NCBI RefSeq assembly: GCF_001690595.1
Contig: NZ_LZHH01000123.1
Span: forward strand, 47,612-111,611
DNA: 64,000 nucleotides
From: Gilliamella sp. Choc5-1
GTDB lineage: Bacteria; Pseudomonadota; Gammaproteobacteria; Enterobacterales; Orbaceae
Reading direction: 5' to 3'
Part shown: positions 48,399-59,238 of the stretch, in pieces
How the letters are laid out: each line of letters starts with the position of its first letter
How positions within the stretch are numbered: the stretch's first letter is position 1
Translations under genes and position numbers: made by a program
Notes under the pieces: generated by a model
What the model was told of the DNA's origin: nothing
What the model saw: only the letters and a program-made list of their open reading frames with translations
Databases searched by the model: none

Positions 48399-49370
48399 AT
48401 GATCAATAATAATGTTGGTAACTACGATTTTGAGCAACACAAATTATTAATAAAAATAGCTCAACTCTATTATGAAGAAAATAAAACTCAATCTGAAATA
48501 GCTAAAATCGTCAATATACACAGATCAAGCATTAGTCGAATGCTAAAAGTTATACGTGAACTAGGCATTGTTTCTATCTCAATTAATTACGATTTACTAC
48601 CTAATATTGCATTAGAAGAAAAAATTGTTAATAAATTTAATTTAAAACAAGTTATTGTTGTACCTGTCAATCAAAATATTAATAATGACAGCAAGAATCA
48701 AATTGTCTGTAATGTTGCTGCAAATGTATTAATAAAAAATATTCATGATAACGATGTCATTGGCATTTCATGGGGAAGAACCGTTAATTATATTGTTAGC
48801 AATTTAAAAAATGACAATACTAAGTTGAACAATGTTACCGTTGTCCCCATGATTGGTGGGCCGTCTGGCAAAATTGAAACAAAATATCACGTTAATAATA
48901 TCGCTTATAACCTTTCGAACAAATTAAATAGCCAAGCAATACTAATTGATTATCCTGCTATTGTTGATACCGAACAATTAAAAATAGAAATAGGGAAAAC
49001 TCAGCACATGAAAGAGCTAGAAAATTGGTGGAGTAAGATCACAGTAGCTTTATTTAGTATCGGTTGCCCAGCTATATCTAAAAGCTCTATTTGGTATGGT
49101 TTTTACGGAGAATTATTCCAAACGATTGCCAATAAAAAAATTGTCGGGGATATTCTATCGCACTTTTTTGATAACAAAGGAACTGAGTTAAAGACACCAT
49201 TTTGTAATCAAATTATTGGCGTCACATTAGATAATCTAAAAAAAATTCCTCTAAAAATATGTGCAAGTGGTGACTTCGAAAAAATAGACAGTTTAAAAGC
49301 GGCATTAAATGCAAATTATATCGATATATTAGTAGTTAGTGATGAAATTGCCACTCAATTAATCGACTAA
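48399..49370 (+). CDS. SorC-family transcriptional regulator
   Basis: Regulator of the preceding sugar operon by position. The 323 residues have an N-terminal HTH (NKTQSEIAKIVNIHRSSISR, about 28-47) and the SorC/DeoR sugar-binding domain (about 60-320), with VIGISWGRTVNYIVSNLKN (about 120-138), VVPMIGGPSGKIETKYHVNN (about 148-167) and a C-terminal ISASGDFEK-like ICASGDFEKIDSLKAALNA. In Klebsiella sorC is first in the operon; here it is last, 119 bases after sorE, with no clear ribosome-binding site. Confidence 0.82.
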   Translation: MINNNVGNYDFEQHKLLIKIAQLYYEENKTQSEIAKIVNIHRSSISRMLKVIRELGIVSISINYDLLPNIALEEKIVNKFNLKQVIVVPVNQNINNDSKNQIVCNVAANVLIKNIHDNDVIGISWGRTVNYIVSNLKNDNTKLNNVTVVPMIGGPSGKIETKYHVNNIAYNLSNKLNSQAILIDYPAIVDTEQLKIEIGKTQHMKELENWWSKITVALFSIGCPAISKSSIWYGFYGELFQTIANKKIVGDILSHFFDNKGTELKTPFCNQIIGVTLDNLKKIPLKICASGDFEKIDSLKAALNANYIDILVVSDEIATQLID

Positions 49371-49409
49371 GTTTTAAACAAAATAAATACCTTACCTTTA
49401 TTGAAAGCA

Positions 49410-49465
49410 TATACAGAAATTCCTCGCGTTGTTTACAGTAATTTAAGAAAATACTGTAATGTGCG
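49410..49465. mobile_element. Solo end of the decayed insertion element
   Basis: The sequence AATTCCTCGCGTTGTTTACA followed by GTAATTTAAGAAAATACTGT matches the right-hand ends of copies 1 (5390-5440, opposite strand) and 3 (62290-62330). Nothing of the transposase is left. Confidence 0.6.
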
Positions 49466-49522
49466 CAAATTATACTAGAATTTCTACAGATATATTGAAT
49501 TTATTAAATTGAATAATTTTAT

Positions 49523-49548
49523 AAAAAAGCAGCTATATTAAAGCTGCC
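49523..49548 (-). terminator. Terminator of the TonB-dependent receptor gene
   Basis: On the minus strand GCAGCT pairs with AGCTGC around TTAATAT and runs into T6, about 35 bases past the receptor stop. Confidence 0.75.
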
Positions 49549-49582
49549 TTAGAATAACAATTTAAACTAATGTATTGTTTTA

Positions 49583-51553
49583 TTAGAAATTAACTTCGGT
49601 ACCAACAAAATAACGTCGACCTTCTAAGGTTTTACCAAAGTCTTCGTTACTCACATCTTTATCAAATAAATTATAAACACCTGCATAAATCTTAGCTTGT
49701 TTATGTAGTTGATAAGATGCACCGATGTCCCAGAAAGTATAGCCCGGATATTCAACTTTTGTACCATTACGGTTGTTTGATGATTCCATACCATAATAAG
49801 CCATTTTAACCCATAAATCCCATTGCTGCGAGGCATACCAATCAAGTTGGGTGTTGAATTTTTGTTTAGGTGTACGGTTTAAAGATCGTCCTTTGTATTG
49901 ACCGCTTTTTTGTTCAGTTTTGGTCCAAGAATAGTTAGATGTGAATAAGAAATCAGTAAATAAAGGCGTTTTGAATGAAAGCTCAAGACCTTTAAGATCG
50001 GCTTTACCTACATTTTCACGGCCCTGTATAAAGTCAAACTTTTTACTATAACCATTCAATAAGCACTTGCTTCCTTTTTTACGATTACAAATATAATATG
50101 ATTGAATTTTGTCTTTATATTTTGTGTAAAATGCAGTTGCAGAAGCATCAATACCATAATCATTGGTATAACCTATACCAATTTCGAAATTATTTGTTTT
50201 TTCTGGTTTTAAAGCTGGATTTCCAATGATTAGACCATCAGAATATCCGCCACCAGTGACTTGCCCCCAATCTGTCACAACATAACGTAATTGTGGTGTA
50301 GCATAACCAGTAGAATAACCACCTTTTAACGTAAAGTTATCATCAATATTCCACACACTGTAAACCCTTGGGTTCCAGTTGCTGCCATAATTTTCATCTT
50401 TGTTATAACGTAATCCTAATGTTAAACTCCAATTTTCTAAAATACGTAACTCATCTTCTCCAAATAACGCATAATTCCAACGATCAATTTTAGATAATGT
50501 CGTTTTTAGTTGATTTCCTTTGTCATGCAACTCTTGATAATTGTATTTTCCGCCTAAAGTCAGCATGTTAATACTAAAAGGAATAGTAACACGTGTATCT
50601 ACATCCGTATTGCGAATTTTCATGTTCCTTTTTGGGTTATTATTTCCTTCATAAGAGACAAATGAAGTTGTAGAAACATCACCAAACAAACCATTATGTG
50701 TTAAAGCAAACGTATTTCGTCTATTATCTCTATTAAAATCACTTCTAGATTTATCTCTTGTTTTTCCTGCAGTTGCATTACTATTTTGTAAAGCTCGTCC
50801 AAAATCGAGATCAAATTTTTGTGTGTCTGTAGCATTTAAAGATAATTTACCATTTATACTGCGTAATTTTTGTCCTGCATGACCACTTAAAAATTTATCT
50901 TCATTGCGCTTAGAATACTGTCCATAAAGCTGAATACCTAAGATATCATCAATCAATGGGCCTAAAGCTGAAAAACTACCAGTATAAGTGTTTTTTTCTG
51001 CCGAGCGATATGGTATGACCGATTCTAACCGCAAACCGCCATGCCATTTGTCTGATACTTTTTTGGTGATGATATTAATAACACCACCCATTGCATCAGA
51101 ACCATATAACGATGACATGGGCCCTCTTACCACTTCAATACGCTCAATAGCGGTTAATGGTGGCAACCAACCCTGCTCAAATCCTGAATTATCGCTATTT
51201 GGTCTTGTTTCACGGGTGCTAATTTTTTTACCATCAACTAATATTAAGGTATATTTAGCATCCATCCCGCGAATACTAATATCCGTAGAATCCCCTCCTC
51301 CTGTAATATTTACACCGGGGATATCTTTTAACGCATCAGTCACATCACGATAAGGTTTATTTTCTATCTCTTTAGGCGTAATGACCGAAATAGTTGCTGG
51401 TGCTTCTTTTACTTGCTGAGAAAAGCCCGATGCAGTCACAACCATGGTGTCAGTATCCGAATTGCTAGCCGCTATAGCAGCACTTGATAATGACAACAAA
51501 ATGCCCGTATTGATGACATGCTTTGTCAATTTAAACTTCTTTTTTGTTTTCAT
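49583..51553 (-). CDS. TonB-dependent outer-membrane receptor, catecholate siderophore type
   Basis: Energised uptake channel for ferric siderophores. The 656 residues have a signal peptide (about 1-29), a TonB box-like DTMVVTASG (about 34-42), a plug domain (about 50-165) with DVTDALKDIPGVNITGGGDS and IERIEVVRGPMSSLYGSDAM then GGVINIITKK, and a 22-strand barrel ending with an aromatic (VGTEVNF). The plug and the NSDNSGFEQGWLPPL segment resemble CirA/IrgA/FepA receptors. A CNRKKGSKC loop may be disulfide-bonded. Divergent from the binding-protein gene, with Fur boxes in between. Confidence 0.88.
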   Translation of the reverse strand: MKTKKKFKLTKHVINTGILLSLSSAAIAASNSDTDTMVVTASGFSQQVKEAPATISVITPKEIENKPYRDVTDALKDIPGVNITGGGDSTDISIRGMDAKYTLILVDGKKISTRETRPNSDNSGFEQGWLPPLTAIERIEVVRGPMSSLYGSDAMGGVINIITKKVSDKWHGGLRLESVIPYRSAEKNTYTGSFSALGPLIDDILGIQLYGQYSKRNEDKFLSGHAGQKLRSINGKLSLNATDTQKFDLDFGRALQNSNATAGKTRDKSRSDFNRDNRRNTFALTHNGLFGDVSTTSFVSYEGNNNPKRNMKIRNTDVDTRVTIPFSINMLTLGGKYNYQELHDKGNQLKTTLSKIDRWNYALFGEDELRILENWSLTLGLRYNKDENYGSNWNPRVYSVWNIDDNFTLKGGYSTGYATPQLRYVVTDWGQVTGGGYSDGLIIGNPALKPEKTNNFEIGIGYTNDYGIDASATAFYTKYKDKIQSYYICNRKKGSKCLLNGYSKKFDFIQGRENVGKADLKGLELSFKTPLFTDFLFTSNYSWTKTEQKSGQYKGRSLNRTPKQKFNTQLDWYASQQWDLWVKMAYYGMESSNNRNGTKVEYPGYTFWDIGASYQLHKQAKIYAGVYNLFDKDVSNEDFGKTLEGRRYFVGTEVNF

Positions 51554-51617
51554 TTATTATAACCCCATTATTTATAATGATATTTATTGTTTTAAATGCT
51601 ATAGCACATTACACTAT

Positions 51618-51637
51618 ATGAGAATGATTATCAATAT
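51618..51637. promoter_or_regulatory. Fur box upstream of the TonB receptor
   Basis: ATGAGAATGATTATCAATAT matches the 19-bp Fur consensus (GATAATGATAATCATTATC) at most positions. It is 65 bases upstream of the receptor start, in the divergent promoter region. Confidence 0.75.
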
Positions 51638-51677
51638 CTTTAAAAATTATTTAGTGCTGGACTTTTTTATTTTTTCA

Positions 51678-51702
51678 AATAATAATGATTATCATTTGTA
51701 AA
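51678..51702. promoter_or_regulatory. Fur box upstream of the siderophore-binding protein
   Basis: The core AATAATGATTATCATTTG is a near-perfect Fur operator, about 20 bases before the start codon of the binding-protein gene. Confidence 0.8.
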
Positions 51703-51720
51703 TAACATGAGAGAATCAAT

Positions 51721-52644
51721 ATGAACAATAAGAAAAAGTTACTTTTGAGTAGTATTGCCGTCATTGTGCTAGGCTTAACCGGATGCCAATCATCAACCAT
51801 GAATATAACTGCAGATGATCAAACCGTAGTTGTTCCTAAAGCACCTAAAAAAGTAGTGGTAATGAATTATGGTGCATTAGATACGTTAGATGCATTAGGT
51901 AAAGGTTCGATCGTTACAGCTATTCCACGATCTGTAACACCCTCTTACTTACAACAATTTAATAAGGCCTCAATTGTCGATACTGGCAATATGAAAGAGC
52001 CTGATATTAATGCAATTAAACAAACTAAACCCGATCTGATTATTATTGATGGTCGCCAAGCAAGTAAAACCGAAGATTTATCAAAAATTGCTCCTGTTAT
52101 TAATTTAAGTGTTGATGCTAAAAATTACGTTGCATCAACCAAAAATCATATTCAAGCACTAGCAAAAATTACAGGAACAGAAAGCAAAGCAGATAATATT
52201 ATCCAAGCATTAGATAAAAAAATTCAAAGTGCACAAACCTTGGCTCAAGCCAGTGCTAAAAAGGCTATTGTTGCTATTCATAATGATGGAAAGATGATCC
52301 TTATCAATTCAAGCTCAAGTGCTGCATTGATTCACGATGTACTAGACGTTAAACGAGCGGTACCAGTCACCGTTATGCCTGCAAATAACTTAATAGGTAA
52401 ACCAAAACCAATTTTTGTTGATGATAATTACATTAAATCGGTAAAACCTGATATTATTTTTGTTGTTGATCGTAGCAAAGCAATCGGCAATCAAGGTATG
52501 GCTGAGCACTTTTTTTCACAAAAAGTATTAAACAAAAGCAAAACACAGGTTGTTTATTTAACCCCTGATCTTTGGTATCTATCAGGTGGTGGTGCTGAAA
52601 GCATAAATCGTCAAATAGACGAAGTCACTAATGCATTAAAATAG
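51721..52644 (+). CDS. Siderophore-binding periplasmic lipoprotein (CeuE/YclQ/FatB family)
   Basis: Binds ferric siderophore and delivers it to an ABC importer. The 307 residues have a lipoprotein signal (MNNKKKLLLSSIAVIVLGLTG, Cys22) and the cluster VVVPKAPKKVVVMNYGALDT (about 37-56), DTGNMKEPDINAIKQTKPDL then IIID (about 86-108) and IKSVKPDIIFVVDRSKAIG (about 239-257), typical of the YclQ/CeuE branch. No permease or ATPase genes follow in the window; partners must be elsewhere. Fur box directly upstream, terminator downstream. Confidence 0.85.
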   Translation: MNNKKKLLLSSIAVIVLGLTGCQSSTMNITADDQTVVVPKAPKKVVVMNYGALDTLDALGKGSIVTAIPRSVTPSYLQQFNKASIVDTGNMKEPDINAIKQTKPDLIIIDGRQASKTEDLSKIAPVINLSVDAKNYVASTKNHIQALAKITGTESKADNIIQALDKKIQSAQTLAQASAKKAIVAIHNDGKMILINSSSSAALIHDVLDVKRAVPVTVMPANNLIGKPKPIFVDDNYIKSVKPDIIFVVDRSKAIGNQGMAEHFFSQKVLNKSKTQVVYLTPDLWYLSGGGAESINRQIDEVTNALK

Positions 52645-52683
52645 GATCAGCTTAGTTAATAAGTTTATCTTCCTATTCTTTTT

Positions 52684-52714
52684 GAAAGGCCTTTATTGCA
52701 AATAAAGGCTTTAT
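52684..52714 (+). terminator. Terminator of the siderophore-binding gene
   Basis: AAAGGCCTTTATT pairs with AATAAAGGCTTT around GCA and is followed by ATTTTA. It lies about 40 bases after the stop. Confidence 0.75.
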
Positions 52715-52928
52715 TTTATGTTGTTCAACAACATTCAACCAATAAGCCTTTTTATTCAAATTTACTCGTTATATCCTAAGTCATTGCTGACATCTAACAG
52801 CTACGTTAAAACATTATTAATATAAATTTCAAATTATAAAATCGATGTATCAACTATAATGAAATGTGATAAAATGGCGACTTCATTTTGATTTGTAAAT
52901 AACAATTAATAACACTATTATAAATACT

Positions 52929-54251
52929 ATGAATATGTCACCCCCTACAATTGGATTTGTGAGCCTTGGCTGTCCTAAAAACTTAGTTGATTCTGAACGA
53001 ATTTTAACCGAACTGCGCACACAGGGATATCAAGTGGTATCTAGCTATGACAATGCCGATTTGGTTATTGTTAATACTTGTGGATTTATTGACAGTGCCG
53101 TGCAAGAATCGCTCGAAGCGATTGGTGAAGCATTGAATGAAAACGGTAAAGTCATTGTCACTGGTTGTCTTGGCGCAAAAGAAGATCAAATTAGAACTGT
53201 TCACCCAAAAGTTCTTGAAATATCAGGCCCACATAGCTATGAAGCAGTTTTAAGCCATGTGAATAAATATGCCCCTAAACCCGAATATAATCCTTTTACT
53301 AGTTTAGTTCCAAGTCAAGGGGTTAAATTAACACCAAAACATTATGCTTATCTTAAAATTTCGGAAGGCTGTAATCATCGCTGTACCTTTTGTATTATCC
53401 CTTCTTTGCGTGGTGATATGGTTAGCCGACCAATCGGCAATGTTTTAGATGAAGCAAAACGACTAGCCGACAGTGGCGTTAAAGAATTATTGGTTATTGC
53501 TCAAGATACTTCGGCTTATGGTGTCGATATCAAAAACCGTACTAATTTTTGGAATGGGACACCATTAAAAACCGATATCCAAACCCTTTGCGAACAATTA
53601 GCTAACTTAGGTATTTGGGTCAGATTGCATTATATGTACCCTTACCCTAGTGTTGATAATCTTATTCCATTAATGGCCGATGGTAAAATCTTGCCTTATT
53701 TAGATGTGCCATTACAGCATGCAAGCCCTGCAGTTTTAAAATCAATGAAACGACCAGGTACTATTGAAAGAACCTTAGAACGCATCCATAAATGGCGAGA
53801 AATATGCCCTGATATTACGCTACGTTCAACTTTTATTGTTGGTTACCCTGGCGAAACAGAACAAGATTTTGAATTACTGCTCGACTTTTTATCACAAGCG
53901 CAATTAGATCGCGTTGGCTGCTTTCCATACAGTCCTATAGAAGGTGCTGAAGCCAATAAACTTGCTGATCAAATTCCTGAAGCAATCAAACAAGAACGTT
54001 TTGATCGCTTTATGCAATTACAACAAAAAATCTCAACGCAAAAATTACAAGCTAAAATAGGCAGAACTTTAGCTGTTATTATTGACGAAGTTGATGATGA
54101 AGGTGCAATAGGTCGTAGCATGGCTGATGCCCCTGAAATTGATGGCGTTGTTTATCTAAACGAAGAAAACCAAGTCAAAGTCGGTGATATTGTTCAGGTT
54201 AACATTGAGCATTCCGATGAGTACGATCTATGGGGAACGGTTAAACGTTAA
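52929..54251 (+). CDS. rimO: Ribosomal protein S12 methylthiotransferase
   Basis: Radical-SAM enzyme that adds a methylthio group to Asp88 of S12. The 440 residues have the UPF0004 domain (about 8-140) with [17 protein letters not shown] and [18 protein letters not shown], the radical-SAM cluster [11 protein letters not shown] (about 147-157) and a C-terminal TRAM domain (about 375-440) with [20 protein letters not shown]. It is nearly identical in pattern to the enteric protein. The MATE gene begins 8 bases later. Confidence 0.97.
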   Translation: MNMSPPTIGFVSLGCPKNLVDSERILTELRTQGYQVVSSYDNADLVIVNTCGFIDSAVQESLEAIGEALNENGKVIVTGCLGAKEDQIRTVHPKVLEISGPHSYEAVLSHVNKYAPKPEYNPFTSLVPSQGVKLTPKHYAYLKISEGCNHRCTFCIIPSLRGDMVSRPIGNVLDEAKRLADSGVKELLVIAQDTSAYGVDIKNRTNFWNGTPLKTDIQTLCEQLANLGIWVRLHYMYPYPSVDNLIPLMADGKILPYLDVPLQHASPAVLKSMKRPGTIERTLERIHKWREICPDITLRSTFIVGYPGETEQDFELLLDFLSQAQLDRVGCFPYSPIEGAEANKLADQIPEAIKQERFDRFMQLQQKISTQKLQAKIGRTLAVIIDEVDDEGAIGRSMADAPEIDGVVYLNEENQVKVGDIVQVNIEHSDEYDLWGTVKR

Positions 54252-54259
54252 TTAACACC

Positions 54260-55648
54260 ATGAAACAACATTATAAACATGAAGTAAAAAATCTGGTTAA
54301 ATTGGCAGTTCCGGTGCTAATTGCGCAAGTATCGCAAACCGCAATCACTTTTGTCGATACCATTATGGCAGGAAATTATAGTAAAACCGCCCTGTCTGGA
54401 GTGGCTATTGCGGTTTCAATTTGGTTACCAACAATTTTATTTGGTCAAGGATTACTAACCGTTTTAACCCCCATTATTTCAAATTTAAACGGTGCAGCTA
54501 AACGGGATCAAGTCGCTGGGCACACGCGGCAAGGCGTGGTGATAGCGCTATTCTTATCTGTCATTATGATGTTAATTTTGTATAATTCTGACAAAATAAT
54601 CGGTTTAAGAAGCTCAGCAGATCACCCAATTGATCCTGAAATGTTCGAGGTGGCTGTGTCATTTTTGCGAGCTATTATGTGGGGAATCCCAGCATTTTTA
54701 TTATTTTTAGTTTATCGTAATCAATGCGAGGGGTTATCTAATACTAAGCCGGCAATGGTTATTATTTTTATTGCCCTACTTGCTAACATTCCAATCAATT
54801 ATATATTAATTTATGGAAAATTAGGCCTTCCTGCTTTTGGTGGTGTGGGTTGTGGTATTACTGCATCAATTATATTTTGGTTGATGTTTATTTTAATTCG
54901 TATATACACATTAACTTCCCCAACCCAACGCGATATTAGACAAACACCAATCACCAAATTAATTGATTTTGCAATAATCAAAAAAGTGATCCTACTAGGT
55001 ACTCCGCTTGCACTAGCTTATTTTTTTGAAATGAGCCTATTTGCGGTGATCGCTTTATTAATTGCACCACTAGGACCAATAACCGTTGCTGCTCACCAAA
55101 TTATTTTTACTATCAGCAGTTTAACCTTCGCCATACCGTTATCTCTTGGTGTGGCAACTAGCATTCGCGTTGGTTATTTACTGGGTAACAACAAGCCAGA
55201 ATTAGCTAAGCAAACCGCATATATCAGTTTGGCTATATCCTTGGCTTTAGCTTTTATTGTCGCCTTAATTTTAGTTATTTTTAAAACGCCAATAATTACG
55301 CTATTTACCAGTGAAGCAACCGTTATTACCATTTGTTTACAGCTTATTATCTTATTAGCTATCTATCAAGCATCTGACTATTTGCAAGTGGTGGCAAGTA
55401 ATGTACTTCGTGGTTACAAAGATACCCAAAGCATCTTTTTTATCACGCTTATTTCATATTGGGTTGTAGGATTACCTGTTGGTTACATACTAGGATTGAC
55501 TGGTTTTATTACTGAACCAATGGGAGCTGCAGGTTTTTGGATAGGAATTATTTTAGGACTTGCTGTAGCAGCGTTTTTATTAATAGCTAGAATGATCTAT
55601 ATACAAAAACAACCAACGGCGGTAATTTTAAAACGAGCTTCTCGATAA
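54260..55648 (+). CDS. mdtK: MATE-family multidrug efflux protein (MdtK/NorM type)
   Basis: Sodium- or proton-driven drug exporter in the inner membrane. The 462 residues have about twelve hydrophobic segments in two halves. Motifs are LIAQVSQTAITFVDTIMAGN (about 20-39), SIWLPTILFGQGLLTVLTPI (about 52-71), NQCEGLSNTKPAMVIIFIAL (about 153-172) and, in the second half, AAHQIIFTISSLTFAIPLSL (about 277-296). It is compact behind rimO and ends before a bidirectional terminator. Confidence 0.9.
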   Translation: MKQHYKHEVKNLVKLAVPVLIAQVSQTAITFVDTIMAGNYSKTALSGVAIAVSIWLPTILFGQGLLTVLTPIISNLNGAAKRDQVAGHTRQGVVIALFLSVIMMLILYNSDKIIGLRSSADHPIDPEMFEVAVSFLRAIMWGIPAFLLFLVYRNQCEGLSNTKPAMVIIFIALLANIPINYILIYGKLGLPAFGGVGCGITASIIFWLMFILIRIYTLTSPTQRDIRQTPITKLIDFAIIKKVILLGTPLALAYFFEMSLFAVIALLIAPLGPITVAAHQIIFTISSLTFAIPLSLGVATSIRVGYLLGNNKPELAKQTAYISLAISLALAFIVALILVIFKTPIITLFTSEATVITICLQLIILLAIYQASDYLQVVASNVLRGYKDTQSIFFITLISYWVVGLPVGYILGLTGFITEPMGAAGFWIGIILGLAVAAFLLIARMIYIQKQPTAVILKRASR

Positions 55649-55810
55649 TAAAATTTTTAATCTAAATTTCATACAAAATATTTTAGATTAAAAAATCAAT
55701 CACAACATAAGTGTTAGGTGTATTTCAATTGTGGCTAACACTTTTTATATATGATTTATAATCAAAGTATTACCTTTTGTATTACATTCTCATGTTTGGT
55801 CAAATAACAA

Positions 55811-55845
55811 AAAAAGCCATCAATAGTTCAATATTGATGGCTTTA
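55811..55845. terminator. Bidirectional terminator between the MATE gene and tkt
   Basis: AAAGCCATCAATA pairs with TATTGATGGCTTT around GTTCAA, with A/T-rich flanks on each side. It lies between the convergent stops at 55648 and 55863. Confidence 0.9.
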
Positions 55846-55862
55846 TTTGATTCAAAAATTGG

Positions 55863-57869
55863 CTATTTTAATAAGCTATTTGCCTGAGCAATAACATTTT
55901 CGACAGTAAAGCCAAATTCTTTGAATAGTTGATCAGCTGGACCAGATTCGCCAAAGCTGGTCATACCAATTACTTTGCCATTAAGCCCTACATATTTATA
56001 CCAGTAATCACCAATACCTGCTTCAATAGCAATTCTTGCTGATACTGATGATGGTAATACTGACTCTTTATAAACTTGATCTTGTTTATCAAACGCATCA
56101 GTTGATGGCATTGACACTACGCGTACTTTTTTGCCGGCTTGAGTTAATTGTTGATATGCTTCAACAGCAAGCTCAACTTCTGAACCTGTAGCGATGATAA
56201 TCAATTCAGGTGTACCTGTGCAATCATTTAAGATATAACCACCACGATATACATCAGCTAATTGATGGGCTGTGCGATCTTGTTGTTTAAGGTTTTGTCT
56301 TGAAAAGATCAATGCCGTTGGGCCATCTTTACGTTCAATCGCATATTGCCAAGCAATTGCCGATTCGACTTGGTCGCAAGGACGCCAAGTGCTGACATTT
56401 GGTGTCATCCGTAAGCTCGCCATTTGCTCGACGGGTTGATGCGTTGGCCCATCTTCACCCAAACCAATTGAATCGTGTGTGTAGACAAATAATGAACGGA
56501 TTTTCATTAACGCAGCCATACGAATAGCATTGCGTGCGTACTCCATAAACATTAAGAATGTTGCACCATAAGGAATAAATCCGCCATGTAAGGCAATACC
56601 GTTCATGATTGCTGACATACCAAACTCACGCACACCATAATGGATATAGTTACCATCAGCATTAGCTAAAATTTCTTTAGAGCCTGACCACATGGTTAAG
56701 TTACTTGGTGCTAAATCTGCTGAACCACCTAAAAACTCAGGTAATGCAGGAGCAAAGGCTTCAATTGAATTTTGTGATGCTTTACGAGTAGCAATTGTTG
56801 CTGGATTAGCTTGTAGTTTATTGACCACATCGTTAGCAATGTGTGACCAGTCTGCAGGCAGATCACCATTAACGCGACGTTTAAATTCTTTAGCTAAATC
56901 AGGGTAAGCCTTAGCATAAGCGTCAAAACGAGCATTCCATTCATCTTCGCGCTGTTTGCCTTTTGCTTTGGCATCCCAAGCATCATAATAATCTTTAGGA
57001 ATATCAAACGCTGGGTGATTCCAACCTAGAGCTTTACGGGTTGCTTCGATTTCGGCATCGCCTAATGGTGCGCCGTGGCTTTCATGACTGCCTGCTTTAT
57101 TTGGTGAGCCAAAACCAATTACCGTTTTACACATTAATAATGATGGTTTGTCACCTACTGCTTGCGCTTGTTCAATCGCTTGTTTTAAGGCTTTAGCGTC
57201 ATGCCCATCAATACCACGAATAACATGCCAACCATAAGATTCAAAACGTTTTGCGGTATCATCAGTAAACCAACCTTCTACCTCACCGTCGATTGAAATT
57301 CCATTATCGTCATAAAATGCAATTAGTTTACCTAGCTTTAGCGTGCCTGCTAATGAACACACTTCGTGTGATATCCCTTCCATCATACAACCATCGCCCA
57401 TAAACACATAAGTATGGTGATCAACAATAGTATGACCTGCTTTATTAAATTGTGCCGCTAATGTTCTTTCTGCAATTGCCATACCTACAGCATTAGCAAT
57501 ACCTTGCCCAAGTGGACCTGTGGTTGTTTCGACACCTGGCACATAACCATATTCAGGGTGACCTGCAGTTTTTGAATGCAACTGACGAAAATTTTTAAGA
57601 TCATCAATCGTCACATCATAACCTGTTAAATGCAATAGGCTATAAATCAACATAGAAGCATGACCATTTGATAAAACAAAACGGTCACGATCAGCCCATT
57701 TAGGATTGGTTGGATTGTGTTTTAAAAAGCCACGCCAAAGTACTTCGGCCATATCAGCCATACCCATTGGCGCACCAGGATGGCCTGATTTTGCTTTTTG
57801 CACGCCATCCATGCTTAATGCCCTTATCGCATTCGCCAGTTCGCGGTGAGATAGTGTGGTTGCATTCAT
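55863..57869 (-). CDS. tktA: Transketolase
   Basis: Thiamine-dependent enzyme of the non-oxidative pentose phosphate pathway. The 668 residues show [20 protein letters not shown] then [15 protein letters not shown], the TPP-binding motif [20 protein letters not shown] (about 154-173) with [36 protein letters not shown] (about 241-260), and the second-domain [19 protein letters not shown] (about 466-484). It lies just after talB on the same strand but a terminator separates them. Which of the two E. coli paralogues it is closer to was not resolved. Confidence 0.96.
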   Translation of the reverse strand: MNATTLSHRELANAIRALSMDGVQKAKSGHPGAPMGMADMAEVLWRGFLKHNPTNPKWADRDRFVLSNGHASMLIYSLLHLTGYDVTIDDLKNFRQLHSKTAGHPEYGYVPGVETTTGPLGQGIANAVGMAIAERTLAAQFNKAGHTIVDHHTYVFMGDGCMMEGISHEVCSLAGTLKLGKLIAFYDDNGISIDGEVEGWFTDDTAKRFESYGWHVIRGIDGHDAKALKQAIEQAQAVGDKPSLLMCKTVIGFGSPNKAGSHESHGAPLGDAEIEATRKALGWNHPAFDIPKDYYDAWDAKAKGKQREDEWNARFDAYAKAYPDLAKEFKRRVNGDLPADWSHIANDVVNKLQANPATIATRKASQNSIEAFAPALPEFLGGSADLAPSNLTMWSGSKEILANADGNYIHYGVREFGMSAIMNGIALHGGFIPYGATFLMFMEYARNAIRMAALMKIRSLFVYTHDSIGLGEDGPTHQPVEQMASLRMTPNVSTWRPCDQVESAIAWQYAIERKDGPTALIFSRQNLKQQDRTAHQLADVYRGGYILNDCTGTPELIIIATGSEVELAVEAYQQLTQAGKKVRVVSMPSTDAFDKQDQVYKESVLPSSVSARIAIEAGIGDYWYKYVGLNGKVIGMTSFGESGPADQLFKEFGFTVENVIAQANSLLK

Positions 57870-57970
57870 GTCATCATCTCCAAAAAAATTTTGAGTTTAA
57901 ATTTGTTAATACCTGCAAGGTTAACATCACTTGCAAAATCGTTATTTAAATTAACGAAAGAAAATAGCAT

Positions 57971-57995
57971 AAAAATGGGGAGCATACTCCCCAAT
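57971..57995 (-). terminator. talB terminator
   Basis: Minus strand: TGGGGAG pairs with CTCCCCA around TATG, followed by T5, about 15 bases after the talB stop. Confidence 0.85.
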
Positions 57996-58007
57996 TGTTT
58001 TATACGA

Positions 58008-58958
58008 TTATAACAATGCGCTAATCATGTCTTCTAATTTGCCTTGGTCAACGGCAAAAGCACGAATCCCTTCGGCTAATTTTTCAACTGCCATAGCATC
58101 GCTATTATGTTGCCATCTAAATTCGACCTCAGTCATAGGGGCAGGACGAGCCACCACAGATTGATTTGGGTTAAGTTTTTGTACAACAGGAGCATTTGAT
58201 TGTTGCATTTCGGCCAGTAAGTTAGGCGAAATTGTCAATCTATCACACCCTGCTAATGCCAAAATTTGATCGACTTTACGGAAGCTTGCCCCCATCACAA
58301 TGGTTTTATAGCCGTGTTGTTTGTAATAGTTAAAGATATTACGAACTGAAACAACACCAGGGTCTTCATCAGCGACATAAGGATCGATTGGCTTTTTAGC
58401 TTGATACCAATCATAAATGCGACCAACAAAAGGAGAAATTAAAAAGGCATTCACTTCAGCACATGCACGAGCCTGAGCGAACGAAAACAATAACGTTAAA
58501 TTACAATTGATACCTTCTTGTTCAAGCACTTCTGCTGCTTTAATACCTTCCCACGTTGATGCAATTTTAATTAAAATTCGAGACTTATCAATGCCCTTTT
58601 CTTTATAAAGCGCAATGATTTTACGGGCTTTTTCAATACAGCCTTGTTTATCAAAAGACATGCGGGCATCAACTTCGGTCGAAATTCGCCCCGGAACACT
58701 TTTTAAAATCTCGGCGCCAATATTAACCGCAACCTGATCGCATGCATTAACTAATTGTTCTTCTTTGCTACCACCTAATTTTTTAGCGGTTTGCACGGCA
58801 GAATCAATTAAATAACGATATTGAGTGAGTTGTGCTGCTTTTAAAACAAGAGAAGGGTTAGTTGTTGCATCTTCAGGGGAAAACTGCTTAATCGAATCGA
58901 TATCACCAGTATCAGCTACCACTACGGTTAGTTTTTTAAACTCATCTAATTGACTCAT
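58008..58958 (-). CDS. talB: Transaldolase
   Basis: Transfers a dihydroxyacetone unit in the non-oxidative pentose phosphate pathway. I chose the ATG at 58958 ([20 protein letters not shown]), with AGGAC eight bases upstream, over a frame 19 codons longer. The 316-residue protein has [12 protein letters not shown] (about 35-46 of signature [10 protein letters not shown]), the Schiff-base lysine in [19 protein letters not shown] (about 128-146) and [20 protein letters not shown]. With tktA downstream it forms the sugar-rearrangement pair. Confidence 0.95.
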   Translation of the reverse strand: MSQLDEFKKLTVVVADTGDIDSIKQFSPEDATTNPSLVLKAAQLTQYRYLIDSAVQTAKKLGGSKEEQLVNACDQVAVNIGAEILKSVPGRISTEVDARMSFDKQGCIEKARKIIALYKEKGIDKSRILIKIASTWEGIKAAEVLEQEGINCNLTLLFSFAQARACAEVNAFLISPFVGRIYDWYQAKKPIDPYVADEDPGVVSVRNIFNYYKQHGYKTIVMGASFRKVDQILALAGCDRLTISPNLLAEMQQSNAPVVQKLNPNQSVVARPAPMTEVEFRWQHNSDAMAVEKLAEGIRAFAVDQGKLEDMISALL

Positions 58959-59238
58959 ACTATTTGTCCTCATACAGCATTTTATTACAATGGCAGTATA
59001 ATAACATTTATTCAATAATAAAACGACTTTGTCATTTAGTAAGATCTAACCGTATAGTTAGTAATAAACAAATAGCTAAAAACATGAATAAGGTTAACTA
59101 GCATAAGGCTTTTTCGCAATAAAATCGCTCATTGAACGATTTATTACTGCTTTTTTTATTGTGTAAATAAACTCAATTATGTGAACTGAATCACAAAACA
59201 AAATTGGTATTGATTGTCTATGAGAAACAGTAAAATAA
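58959..59238. other. Intergenic region upstream of talB
   Basis: No gene or clear repeat; the talB promoter must lie here. An AT-rich stretch separates it from the convergent end of the feo operon. Confidence 0.4.
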
